A stretch of DNA of 11,891 nt, taken from assembly GCA_031267115.1 (NCBI GenBank), contig JAIRZS010000002.1, positions 1 through 11,891 on the forward strand, in the 5' to 3' direction. The translations under genes and the position numbers were made by a program. The notes below the pieces were generated by a model. That model did not search any database. It saw only the letters and a list, made by a program, of their open reading frames with translations, and was not told the DNA's origin. Positions 1 through 7,479 of this stretch are shown here, piece after piece (the stretch's first letter is position 1; each line of letters begins with the position of its first letter). The DNA comes from Treponema sp. Lineage in GTDB: Bacteria; Spirochaetota; Spirochaetia; Treponematales; Breznakiellaceae.

Positions 1-2
1 TT

Positions 3-209
3 ACCCTGGCCCGGCGGCTTTTTGCCGGCGACCTTGCCTTTATCGACTGCCAGACGCCGACGCCCCACCTTGCCAGCCTGGGCGGCGAGGAAATAGGGAG
101 GCGGGAATTCCTTTCCCTGTTGAAAACGGCCCTGGCCGAAAGCCGCGGCAAGGAGAACCGGGACGAGGCCGATCGCCGGGGGAGCTGGGCGGAGCGCCGG
201 CCCTGCTAA
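3..209 (+). CDS. aat: Leucyl/phenylalanyl-tRNA--protein transferase, C-terminal fragment
   Basis: This is the last 68 codons of a gene that begins before the window; the open frame starts at base 3 and ends with TAA at 207-209. The translation contains FIDCQTPTPHLASLGGEEIG followed by RREFLSLL. This matches the conserved C-terminal part of Aat, where E. coli has an IDCQ...HTASLG...IPRRDYL pattern. Aat moves Leu or Phe from aminoacyl-tRNA to the N-terminal Arg or Lys of proteins, marking them for ClpS/ClpAP degradation in the cytoplasm. The last ~22 residues (AESRGKENRDEADRRGSWAE and beyond) are a charged tail past the conserved core. The catalytic region is outside the window, so activity cannot be judged. 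A strong hairpin begins 5 bases after the stop. The family call is based on a short but characteristic motif. Confidence 0.85.
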   Translation, partial: TLARRLFAGDLAFIDCQTPTPHLASLGGEEIGRREFLSLLKTALAESRGKENRDEADRRGSWAERRPC

Positions 210-212
210 GGG

Positions 213-255
213 GGGGCCTGTTACCATGCGGGCGGCCCGGGCGGTAACAGGCCCT
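213..255 (+). terminator. GC-rich hairpin just after aat, possible terminator
   Basis: A perfect 12-bp inverted repeat pairs 214-225 (gggcctgttacc) with 243-254 (ggtaacaggccc), extendable by one G-U pair. The 17-base loop contains a smaller stem, 229-232 with 236-239. It sits 5 bases past the aat stop codon, where a terminator would be expected. No T-tract follows on either side, so it does not fit a standard intrinsic terminator. It could instead be an RNA-stabilising stem or a pause site. Confidence 0.35.
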
Positions 256-321
256 GTCCGGCCCCCCTGCGCTCCAGCCTTGCCGCCTGCGGCGTCAAGT
301 CTTACGCTACCCCCCCAATAT

Positions 322-511
322 GGTGTCAGGCACTGAATTTGAGGCATCAATCCAGAATTTTACCGCCAAGTCGAAGAAGGCGAATAAGTTTTGAATGAAG
401 GGGAGGGGTCTGACCCCGGCTTGCGTTCAAAACCAAAAAGGGAAAGAAGTTAAAGAGGTCTTCATTCTTTACTTCTTTCCCTTCTTTTACTTTTTCGACT
501 TCGTGGTTAAG
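322..511. repeat. Composite imperfect inverted repeat with REP-like quasi-palindromes
   Basis: Two quasi-palindromes with single-base centres stand on the left side: gtgtcaggcac at 323-333 (one G-T pair) and ggggtctgacccc at 405-417 (perfect 6-bp arms). Two longer arms surround the second. The plus strand at 361-400 begins ttaccgccaagtcgaagaag and ends gaatgaag. The minus strand from about 511 down to 460 begins ttaaccacgaagtcgaaaaa and also ends gaatgaag. Inside the right arm, 440-456 pairs with 466-481 with one bulged base (gggaaagaag with cttctttccc). No protein is encoded. The motifs resemble REP/RAYT-type intergenic repeats known from other bacteria, but no transposase gene is present here. 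Family assignment is from memory and uncertain. Confidence 0.5.
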
Positions 512-519
512 AATTTAGC

Positions 520-611
520 CGCGCAAGGGATAGAAGCGGTATCCTTTTTTGCCGGAGGCAAAAAAGATACAAGCGGATAGCCCGGTCCCCGGCGGAGCCG
601 GGGATGCGCCC
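520..611 (-). repeat. Dispersed structured repeat, copy 1 (upstream of uvrA)
   Basis: The reverse complement of this stretch matches 8654-8750. It shares the end block gggcgcatcc and the end block cccttgcgcg. From accgggct to the distal end, 62 of 67 positions agree. Two hairpins are visible. The first pairs 539-553 with 557-570 around loop gga, with one bulge at 543/544 and a T6/A6 core. The second pairs 586-593 (tccccggc) with 597-604 (gccgggga) around loop gga. The element ends 53 bases before the uvrA start. The T6-stem-A6 order is opposite to that of an intrinsic terminator. Confidence 0.8.
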
Positions 612-627
612 CCTTCCCTCCGCCCTC

Positions 628-657
628 TTGTCCCATTAAAGCGCGGCGGGATATTAT
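628..657 (+). promoter_or_regulatory. Possible sigma70-type promoter of uvrA
   Basis: TTGTCC at 628-633 and TATTAT at 652-657 are separated by 18 bases. They match the sigma70 -35 and -10 consensus at 4/6 and 5/6 positions. Transcription would begin almost at the uvrA start codon, giving a very short or absent leader. That would fit the lack of a clear Shine-Dalgarno sequence before 665. Short AT-rich boxes arise by chance, so this is tentative. Confidence 0.25.
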
Positions 658-664
658 TCTATAT

Positions 665-3571
665 ATGGACAAGCTTATCATCAGGGGCGCGCGAGAGCAT
701 AATCTTAAAAATATTGATTTGGAACTGCCCAGGGACAGGTTAATCGTTATTTCCGGGCTTTCGGGGTCAGGGAAGAGTTCCCTGGCTTTTGATACTATAT
801 TTGCAGAGGGCCAGCGCCGGTATGTGGAAAGCCTTTCGGCTTATGCCCGGCAGTTTCTGGGGCGCATGGACAAGCCGGACCTGGACTATATCGAGGGGCT
901 TTCGCCCGCTATTTCTATCGAACAGAAGACTACCCACAAGAATCCCCGTTCTACTGTGGGGACTGTGACGGAGATATACGACTACTACCGGCTTCTTTAC
1001 GCCCGGATCGGGGTGCCGCACTGCCCGGAATGCGGGAGGGAAATCCGCGAGCAGCCGGTGGACCAGATTATCGACACTATCCTGCAAATGGGCGAAGGGA
1101 ACCGCATCCAGCTTCTGGCCCCGGTGATCCGGGGAAAGAAGGGGGAACACCAGAAGATTATCGCGGACGCCCGGAAGGCGGGTTTCGCCCGTGTGCGGAT
1201 CGACGGGATTCTGGTGGACCTGGACGAGGACTCGGAGCAGGGCCTTGTCAAGCTTGACAAGCAGAAAAAGCACACGGTAGAGATTGTGGTGGACCGCCTG
1301 GTTATCGGGCCGGATATCCGCTCGCGGCTTGCGGAATCTGTGGAAACCGCCCTTGACGCGGCGGACGGGATTATGCTGGTTACGGTCCAGAAAAAGGGCA
1401 AAAGCGAGGGAGGGGGCGAGGGCGGCGGAACGGCGGAACACTTTTTTTCCCGGAAAAACGCCTGCCCGGACTGCGGCATATCGATTCCGGAATTGCAGCC
1501 CCGTCTTTTTTCGTTTAACAATCCCTACGGGGCCTGCCCTTCCTGTACCGGCCTGGGGATAAAGATGGAATTTGATCCGGACCTGGTGATTCCCAACCGT
1601 TCCCTTTCCTTTAACGAGGGGGGCTGTATTCCCTATAACCCGGATTCCGCCTGGTACCGCAGCAAATTCGAGGCGCTGGCGAAGCACTTCAAATTCAGCC
1701 TGGACGCGCCGTTCAAAGATCTGCCGAAAAAAATAATGAACATTATCTTCTACGGCACCGGCGATACTATTACCTTTAAATACGAAAACAGGGACGGTAC
1801 CAATTACGCGGCGTACAAATCCGAGTTTCCGGGCATTCTTGAGGAACTGAAACGCCGTTACTTTGAAACCCAGTCTCCGGGGATCAAGGAATGGCTTGAA
1901 AAATTTATGAGCCAGAAGCCCTGCGAAGACTGCGGGGGGAAGAGGCTCAGGCCCGAGGCGCTGGCGGTGACTGTCGGGGGGCGCAATATCTGGGAGCTTG
2001 CGGGGCTTTCGGTTGTCGATTCGCTGAAATTCTTTGATACGGTAAAACTGTCCGGCACGGAAAAAGAAATTGCCCGCCAGATACTGAAAGAGATCCGCGC
2101 AAGGCTTGGCTTTATGCAGAATGTCGGGCTTGACTACCTGAGCCTGGAACGGAAGTCGGCGACTCTGTCCGGCGGCGAGGCGCAGCGGATCAGGCTTGCC
2201 ACGCAAATAGGATCGAGCCTGGTGGGGGTGCTGTATATTCTTGACGAGCCGTCGATCGGCCTTCACCAGCGGGACAACCAGAGGCTGATTGACACGCTGA
2301 TCCATCTGCGCGATCTGGGCAATACCCTGATTGTGGTGGAACATGACGAACAGACCCTGCGTACAGCCGACTACCTTGTCGATCTGGGGCCGGGCGCGGG
2401 GGTGCATGGCGGGGAAGTGGTGGCGCAGGGGACGCCGGAAGACGTGATGAAGGTGGGAAAGAGTCTTACAGGCCGGTATTTAGCCGGGACTCTTACCATG
2501 GATATTCCGGCGCGGCGCAGAAAAGATAACGGCAATTTTATCCGCCTTTACGGGGTCCGCGAACACAACCTGAAAAACATCGACGCGGAAATACCTTTGG
2601 GAATCTTTACCTGCATAACCGGCGTTTCCGGTTCAGGAAAGTCAACTTTGCTTTCCGACGTACTTTACCCCGCCCTGACCAACCGGATAAACAATTCCAC
2701 GTACCACGAGGGGGCGTACAAAAAAATAGAAGGGGCTGAATTTATAGACAAGGTGATAGACATTGACCAGAGTCCGATTGGGCGCACCCCCCGCTCGAAT
2801 CCGGCCACCTATGTGGAAGTGTTTACGGCGATACGGAATCTTTACGCCAGCCTTCCCGATTCAAAAATGCGGGGTTATAAGAGCGGGCGTTTTTCCTTCA
2901 ACGTCCGGGGCGGGAGGTGCGAAAACTGCGAGGGGGACGGCACGATAAAAATCGAGATGAATTTCCTGCCCGACGTGTACATTATCTGCGATGTGTGCGG
3001 GGGGAAGCGTTTCAACAAAGAGACGCTTGAGGTACGCTACAAGGGGAAAAACATAGCCGATGTGCTGGACATGACTATCGAGGAAGCCGCGGAATTTTTT
3101 GCCCCTATTCCGCAGGTAGCCCGCAAGATGGGGACCCTGCTTTCAGTTGGCCTGGGGTATGTCAAGCTCGGCCAATCGGCGCTGACCTTGTCGGGCGGCG
3201 AAGCCCAGCGGGTCAAGCTGGCGCTGGAACTGTCCAAACGTTCCACGGGCAGGACCCTGTATATTCTGGACGAGCCGACTACGGGGCTGCACTTTGCCGA
3301 TGTAAAACAGCTTATGGAAGTAATACAGCGCCTTGTGGATCAGGGGAACACGGTCGTGATGATCGAACACAACCTGGACGTGCTGCTCCAGGCGGACCAT
3401 ATCATCGATCTGGGACCCGAAGGCGGGGACAAGGGCGGCAGCGTCATTACTACCGGTACTCCGGAAGAAGTGGCGAATCATCCAAAATCCTATACCGGCA
3501 TTTATCTGAAAGAGATGCTTTCCCGCTGCCGGAAAACAGGCCAGAACAAAGTTTCTTCCCGCAAGATATGA
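665..3571 (+). CDS. uvrA: Excinuclease ABC subunit A (UvrA)
   Basis: UvrA is the ATP-driven damage-recognition subunit of nucleotide excision repair; it loads UvrB at DNA lesions in the cytoplasm. The 968-residue protein has the full family layout, slightly longer than the usual ~940. Walker A GLSGSGKS lies at 31-38, with a CxxC at 120/123 near the UvrB-binding region. A zinc module is formed by Cys267, 270, 291 and 294. The first ABC signature LSGGEAQR is at 501-508, with Walker B LYILDEP at 523-529. The second Walker A GVSGSGKS is at 653-660. The DNA-contacting zinc finger is Cys752-X2-Cys755-X19-Cys775-X2-Cys778. The second signature is at 842-849 and the second Walker B at 865-871. A Gly/Glu-rich insert lies just before Cys267. 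The start MDKLIIRGAREHNLKNI is the normal family N-terminus, but no strong ribosome-binding site precedes it. Its stop overlaps the next gene's start (ATGA). No frameshift or missing motif is seen. Confidence 0.98.
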   Translation: MDKLIIRGAREHNLKNIDLELPRDRLIVISGLSGSGKSSLAFDTIFAEGQRRYVESLSAYARQFLGRMDKPDLDYIEGLSPAISIEQKTTHKNPRSTVGTVTEIYDYYRLLYARIGVPHCPECGREIREQPVDQIIDTILQMGEGNRIQLLAPVIRGKKGEHQKIIADARKAGFARVRIDGILVDLDEDSEQGLVKLDKQKKHTVEIVVDRLVIGPDIRSRLAESVETALDAADGIMLVTVQKKGKSEGGGEGGGTAEHFFSRKNACPDCGISIPELQPRLFSFNNPYGACPSCTGLGIKMEFDPDLVIPNRSLSFNEGGCIPYNPDSAWYRSKFEALAKHFKFSLDAPFKDLPKKIMNIIFYGTGDTITFKYENRDGTNYAAYKSEFPGILEELKRRYFETQSPGIKEWLEKFMSQKPCEDCGGKRLRPEALAVTVGGRNIWELAGLSVVDSLKFFDTVKLSGTEKEIARQILKEIRARLGFMQNVGLDYLSLERKSATLSGGEAQRIRLATQIGSSLVGVLYILDEPSIGLHQRDNQRLIDTLIHLRDLGNTLIVVEHDEQTLRTADYLVDLGPGAGVHGGEVVAQGTPEDVMKVGKSLTGRYLAGTLTMDIPARRRKDNGNFIRLYGVREHNLKNIDAEIPLGIFTCITGVSGSGKSTLLSDVLYPALTNRINNSTYHEGAYKKIEGAEFIDKVIDIDQSPIGRTPRSNPATYVEVFTAIRNLYASLPDSKMRGYKSGRFSFNVRGGRCENCEGDGTIKIEMNFLPDVYIICDVCGGKRFNKETLEVRYKGKNIADVLDMTIEEAAEFFAPIPQVARKMGTLLSVGLGYVKLGQSALTLSGGEAQRVKLALELSKRSTGRTLYILDEPTTGLHFADVKQLMEVIQRLVDQGNTVVMIEHNLDVLLQADHIIDLGPEGGDKGGSVITTGTPEEVANHPKSYTGIYLKEMLSRCRKTGQNKVSSRKI

Positions 3572-6500
3572 AACCGGCTTCTGGCTCCATTCTTCGCACA
3601 GTATTCCTGCTCGCGCTCCTCATTGTTTCAGGGTGCGCGGGGCTGCGTTCGGGCAGGGAAAACGCGGAGGGTACGGAGCCGGCAGGGACTGCCGCAGGGC
3701 AGGAAACGGAGCGGCGCGAAGCAGGCGGGGAGGAGGCGGGGCCGGAGGGCGAAGGCGGGCCGGCGCGTGAAAGCGCCGGGGACGAGGCTGCCGCCGCCGG
3801 CCAGGGAACGGACGCCTCGGCGGGACAGGGCGCAGCGGCAACCGCAGGACAAAGCGCCGCCGGTCAGGGACAAGGCGCGGCAACGGGCGGCCAGGGGACA
3901 GGCACGGCAACCGCCACAGGGCAGGGCGCCGCAGGCCAGGGGGCAGGCGCGGCGGGGGGACAGGGCGCGACACCAGGCAGCCAGGGGACAGGTACGGCAG
4001 CCACTACAGGCCAGGGCGCCGCAGGCCAGGGAACGAGCGCGGCAGGGGGCCAGGGGGCGGCAGCCGCAGCAGGGCCAGGGGGCGCGGCAGCGGGCGGGGA
4101 GGCAGACGGGACAGCTACCGCCGGGGAGGAGCCGGAGGCCGCAGAAGCAGGTACCGCGGATTCCGGCGAAGAAATAGCGGAAGAGGAACCAGGCCTCACG
4201 CCGGAACAAAAAATTCTGGAAATGGACATAAAAACTTCTTCCCTGGGCGAGCTTGCCGCGTGGTGCCGGAGTTTGGGCCTGAGCGAGGGGGGCAGCAAGG
4301 AACAGATGATGGATCGCCTGCGCGGACACTACGAGCTTCCCTCGCCGTCCGGCGCGGAGGCCCAGGGAGAGGCAGGCAGGGATTCAAAGAAAAAAACCAT
4401 TATTATCGAATCCGCCCGTAATACCGAATACTTTACCCTGCAAACGGTTGACGAGGAATACGCCCGGCTTACCGGAAATGTAGTGCTGACCCTTAAGGAC
4501 GGCGACACAAACTACCGGATACAGGCCGAAGAGATTCTCTTCAACAGGACCAGAAATATCATATCCGCGTCGGGCGGCGTCGAGTTCCTTAAGGATGACG
4601 GAACTACAAAAGAAACTTTCCGGGGCGAGCGGATCACCGTAGACCTTGACAACTGGGCCAGCGTTTTTATGGACAGCGTTTCCGAGCGGTCTATGGACAG
4701 CGACGGGAGCGTTTTCCGTTTTTCCGGCTCGCTCATTACCCGCAGCGACGAAAAGGCAACCCTCCTCAGCAACGCGAAAATTACCAACGGTTCAAGCGAC
4801 GAGGCTTTCTGGTCTATCGACGCTTCCAGGCTATGGCTGCTTCCGGGGAACGATTGGGCTTTTTTTAACGCGGTGCTAAAAGTAGGAGAAATACCGGTAC
4901 TCTGGCTGCCTGTCTTCTTTTACCCCTCTGACGAAATCGTCTTCCACCCGGTTTTCGGCCTCCGATCCAGGGAAGGAAGTTTTGTACAGACCACTACTTA
5001 TCTCTTTGGCCGTCCCAGGGCCAAAAGCTCCTCGGAGGCAAGTTCCATCACCAAAATAATGGGCGGCAATTCGGATGATGAAAAGGAACAGCATGGCATC
5101 TTTCTGCGCAGTACCGGGAAGAAAAATCTGGATCCCAATGAAAAACGCCTGTCCTTTATGCTCGACTCATACGCCAACATGGGAGTCTATACCGGGACCG
5201 AATTCGCCCTGCCGTCCAGCGGGATCCTCAGCTCCCTCAATATTACCGGCGGGCTGGGCTTTACCCGGAATATATACCGGGGTTCGGACGGTTCCTACAC
5301 CCCTTTCCCCCACGGCGAGAACACCAGCGAATGGAATACTTCCCGCCTGTTCTCCATAACCGTGCCGTTCCGTTACCGGCTGGATTCTTCCGCTTCCCTT
5401 GCCTTTCCCGGCGGCAGGCTTACCCTCACGTTCCCCTTTTATTCGGACATCTACGTCACCAGGGACTTTATGAACAGGGCGGAGGAAATGGACTGGTTTA
5501 GCATGATCAAAGAGGGAAACAATATGGGGGCGGATACAGATACAGCCACGGATCCCAATTCGACCGAAAATTTACTGGGTTATTACGACTGGCGTATTGC
5601 CGGTTCTTTCAATCCAAGACTGGACTTTCTCAGCCCCTATATTTCTTCTATTTCCATTTCCAATATTTCCAGCACCCTTGCGTTCCGCCACCGCAATTCC
5701 TCGTACTGGTCTGTTGATACCAATGCTTTGCCCAGCAGGACATTCTACTATCCCGACAAATTCACCATTGTTTCATTGAGCGCCTCGATTCAGGGAACGC
5801 CTTTGTCGCTTGGCGACAACAGGGCCTTTGCCGGCGGCGGCGCCGAAACAATGCCTGAGTATGACGATCCTTTTAAAGGCATCGGCGTCCCCTACTCTCC
5901 CTGGAAAAAAGATGAGGAAGAAAAAAACGGGGATTCAGGGGCTCCGTCCTATGAACTTAAACCGCCGGAACTGGCCTCCAAATTCAACGTGCCTGCCCCG
6001 TTCGGCCACAGCTTCACCATAAATTACCGTCTTGCCCCGACCGGAGCTTCCGAGATGCAGTTCCGCTCTTCCGCGGAGAACTGGCCTGACGCCGGCGAAG
6101 TGGACTGGAATGAAATATCGTCGGTGCTCAATACAGTAAGGGCCGACGGCAATCTGGGCTTTACCCTGCAGTCGTCCGGGAACAGCCTTTATACTGTCGG
6201 ATTACAGGCCCAGGGCAGCGGGGCGTGGCAGGATTATTCCATGATGAACCAAGAGGCCGAAGAGTTCGACACCGTAACGGAACGGAACAGCGCGCTGCGC
6301 CGTAACTACAACGCCACCAATTTTAACACCACAGGCGAAGGCACTTTTACCATAAGGCCTTTCTTCTGGAACGATATTTTCGCCAACACAAATTTCCAGT
6401 ACTCCCTGCGCGGGCTCCTGGCACGGTCGGTTTTTAAAGACAAGACGCTGGCATCGGGCGAAGAGATAGGCGATCCCGAATATACCATTGAATACGGCGA

Positions 6501-7479
6501 TTGGACAAAGGAAAAACTGGATACCCATTCGGCAAGGGCGCAAATTTCCGCCTTGATAATGGATCATTCCCAGGATATATCAACGTCCCTTGACCTCCCC
6601 CCAAAAGATTCAAGCCTTTACAATACCGCTACCATGCGTATCTGGGTTTCCGAAACCAGTTTCAACCAAAGAATCAACAAACCCTTCGAAGAGGAAAACC
6701 GCCTTTTCCTTCCCATAACCTTTACCGAATCCCTGCGCTTTGCGCAGTATTACAGTTTTTCACAGAACGTGGTATACGATCCTGAAATGGACGACTTTAC
6801 AAGCCTGAACTCGTCGCTCACCCTGCACTACTTCACGCTGAGCTATACGATGAGCCGCTTTAAACCCTATGAACTTACATCCCTGGGATGGACGGTAAGG
6901 CCCGACGCAAGCGAAACTTTTAATCCCAGAGAATTCCGGATAGCCTATTCGCAGACCTACGAAAAGCAGAAACTCTGGAAAGACAGGCTTTCCTTTAGAG
7001 TCTCCGTAAGTTCAAGTTTAAGCATCGATCTCCAGCGTTATACTTATTCAAAATTCCTCTTTAACCTTAGCTTTACCCTGGGAATTACAAAATTCCTCGA
7101 TCTTTCCTTTAACACTTCTTCGGAAAACGCGGTGGTGTTCCGTTATATCCAGAACCTTCCCTTTTTCGATCTTGAGGATGAAATTCCAGGCGAAAAAAAT
7201 GCCCTAATTGATCTGATCAACTCTTTCCGCTTTGACAATGAAACATTAAGGCGCACATCCGGCTTTAAACTAAAGAGTTTTGGCCTGAGCCTGACCCACC
7301 ATCTGGGCGACTGGAACGCGAAACTCGACTGGAGGCTTTCCCCGTATCTTGATACGTCCGGGACCCCCCCCTACAGCTACAAGTTTAACAACGAGATTTC
7401 CTTTATTGTACAATGGATACCCATATCGGAAGCCAAGACCGAGATCACCTACAACAAAGACGTGTTCGAGATAAAATAA
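3568..7479 (+). CDS. lptD: LptD-like (OstA/Imp family) outer-membrane assembly protein with lipobox and low-complexity linker
   Basis: LptD forms the outer-membrane barrel that inserts lipopolysaccharide or, in LPS-less spirochaetes, presumably another glycolipid. The protein has 1303 residues, far above the 784 of E. coli LptD. In order: a hydrophobic signal ending LLIVSGC, with lipobox Cys23; a Gly/Ala/Gln/Glu-rich linker to about 205; a SAP-like helical motif at about 219-255 (SLGELAAWCRSLGL, SKEQMMDRL); an OstA/LptA-like domain from about 275 (ARLTGNVVLTL, YRIQAEEILFNR, ISASGGVEFL); the LptD-type segment VGEIPVLWLPVFFYPSD; and then a long aromatic-rich region of alternating hydrophobic and polar strands, typical of a beta-barrel. 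I see only two cysteines, Cys23 and Cys233, so the disulfides of E. coli LptD cannot form. The C-terminus is DVFEIK, without the usual terminal Phe. The gene starts inside the uvrA stop (ATGA), which suggests translational coupling. Placement next to uvrA matches my memory of TP0515 in T. pallidum. The family call is good; the transported substrate is unknown. Confidence 0.85.
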   Translation: MKPASGSILRTVFLLALLIVSGCAGLRSGRENAEGTEPAGTAAGQETERREAGGEEAGPEGEGGPARESAGDEAAAAGQGTDASAGQGAAATAGQSAAGQGQGAATGGQGTGTATATGQGAAGQGAGAAGGQGATPGSQGTGTAATTGQGAAGQGTSAAGGQGAAAAAGPGGAAAGGEADGTATAGEEPEAAEAGTADSGEEIAEEEPGLTPEQKILEMDIKTSSLGELAAWCRSLGLSEGGSKEQMMDRLRGHYELPSPSGAEAQGEAGRDSKKKTIIIESARNTEYFTLQTVDEEYARLTGNVVLTLKDGDTNYRIQAEEILFNRTRNIISASGGVEFLKDDGTTKETFRGERITVDLDNWASVFMDSVSERSMDSDGSVFRFSGSLITRSDEKATLLSNAKITNGSSDEAFWSIDASRLWLLPGNDWAFFNAVLKVGEIPVLWLPVFFYPSDEIVFHPVFGLRSREGSFVQTTTYLFGRPRAKSSSEASSITKIMGGNSDDEKEQHGIFLRSTGKKNLDPNEKRLSFMLDSYANMGVYTGTEFALPSSGILSSLNITGGLGFTRNIYRGSDGSYTPFPHGENTSEWNTSRLFSITVPFRYRLDSSASLAFPGGRLTLTFPFYSDIYVTRDFMNRAEEMDWFSMIKEGNNMGADTDTATDPNSTENLLGYYDWRIAGSFNPRLDFLSPYISSISISNISSTLAFRHRNSSYWSVDTNALPSRTFYYPDKFTIVSLSASIQGTPLSLGDNRAFAGGGAETMPEYDDPFKGIGVPYSPWKKDEEEKNGDSGAPSYELKPPELASKFNVPAPFGHSFTINYRLAPTGASEMQFRSSAENWPDAGEVDWNEISSVLNTVRADGNLGFTLQSSGNSLYTVGLQAQGSGAWQDYSMMNQEAEEFDTVTERNSALRRNYNATNFNTTGEGTFTIRPFFWNDIFANTNFQYSLRGLLARSVFKDKTLASGEEIGDPEYTIEYGDWTKEKLDTHSARAQISALIMDHSQDISTSLDLPPKDSSLYNTATMRIWVSETSFNQRINKPFEEENRLFLPITFTESLRFAQYYSFSQNVVYDPEMDDFTSLNSSLTLHYFTLSYTMSRFKPYELTSLGWTVRPDASETFNPREFRIAYSQTYEKQKLWKDRLSFRVSVSSSLSIDLQRYTYSKFLFNLSFTLGITKFLDLSFNTSSENAVVFRYIQNLPFFDLEDEIPGEKNALIDLINSFRFDNETLRRTSGFKLKSFGLSLTHHLGDWNAKLDWRLSPYLDTSGTPPYSYKFNNEISFIVQWIPISEAKTEITYNKDVFEIK
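3801..4070 (+). repeat. 90-bp in-frame tandem repeats coding the GQGAA-rich linker
   Basis: Units of 90 bp (30 codons) start with ccagggg or ccaggga at 3801, 3891 and 3981. The units at 3891 and 3981 are clearly alike: both encode QGTGTA followed by TGQGAAGQG. The 3801 unit is more degenerate. The period is a multiple of three, so gain or loss of a unit would keep the lptD frame. The surrounding linker at about 3660-4190 is very GC-rich, unlike the barrel-coding part of the gene. Confidence 0.75.

Noticed and set aside
539..570. Hairpin with T6 and A6 runs as an intrinsic terminator
   Set aside because: The T-run is on the 5' side and the A-run on the 3' side in both copies and on both strands, opposite to the required order.
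395..580. 61-codon plus-strand frame in the aat-uvrA gap
   Set aside because: It is made of the inverted repeats and the start of the structured repeat; no ribosome-binding site or protein-like pattern was seen.
487..681. Minus-strand frame whose peptide (LVSFLPPAKKDT) resembles one read at 8652-8912 (LVSFLPAAKKDT)
   Set aside because: The similarity is real but comes from the shared DNA repeat. Differences between copies include indels and stem changes that follow pairing, not reading frame, so a gene is unlikely.
767..2407. 546-codon open frame on the minus strand opposite uvrA
   Set aside because: uvrA is complete and certain on the other strand. The antisense translation has no recognisable domain and is a by-product of GC-rich codon use.
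3801..4070. Repeats as a CRISPR array
   Set aside because: The units are directly adjacent, in frame and imperfect, with no spacers; they encode a Gly/Ala/Gln linker.
3628..4329. Several open frames on both strands across the lptD low-complexity linker
   Set aside because: The stretch is GC-rich and repetitive, so stops are rare in all frames. The translations are Pro/Arg/Cys/Ala-biased with no family features.
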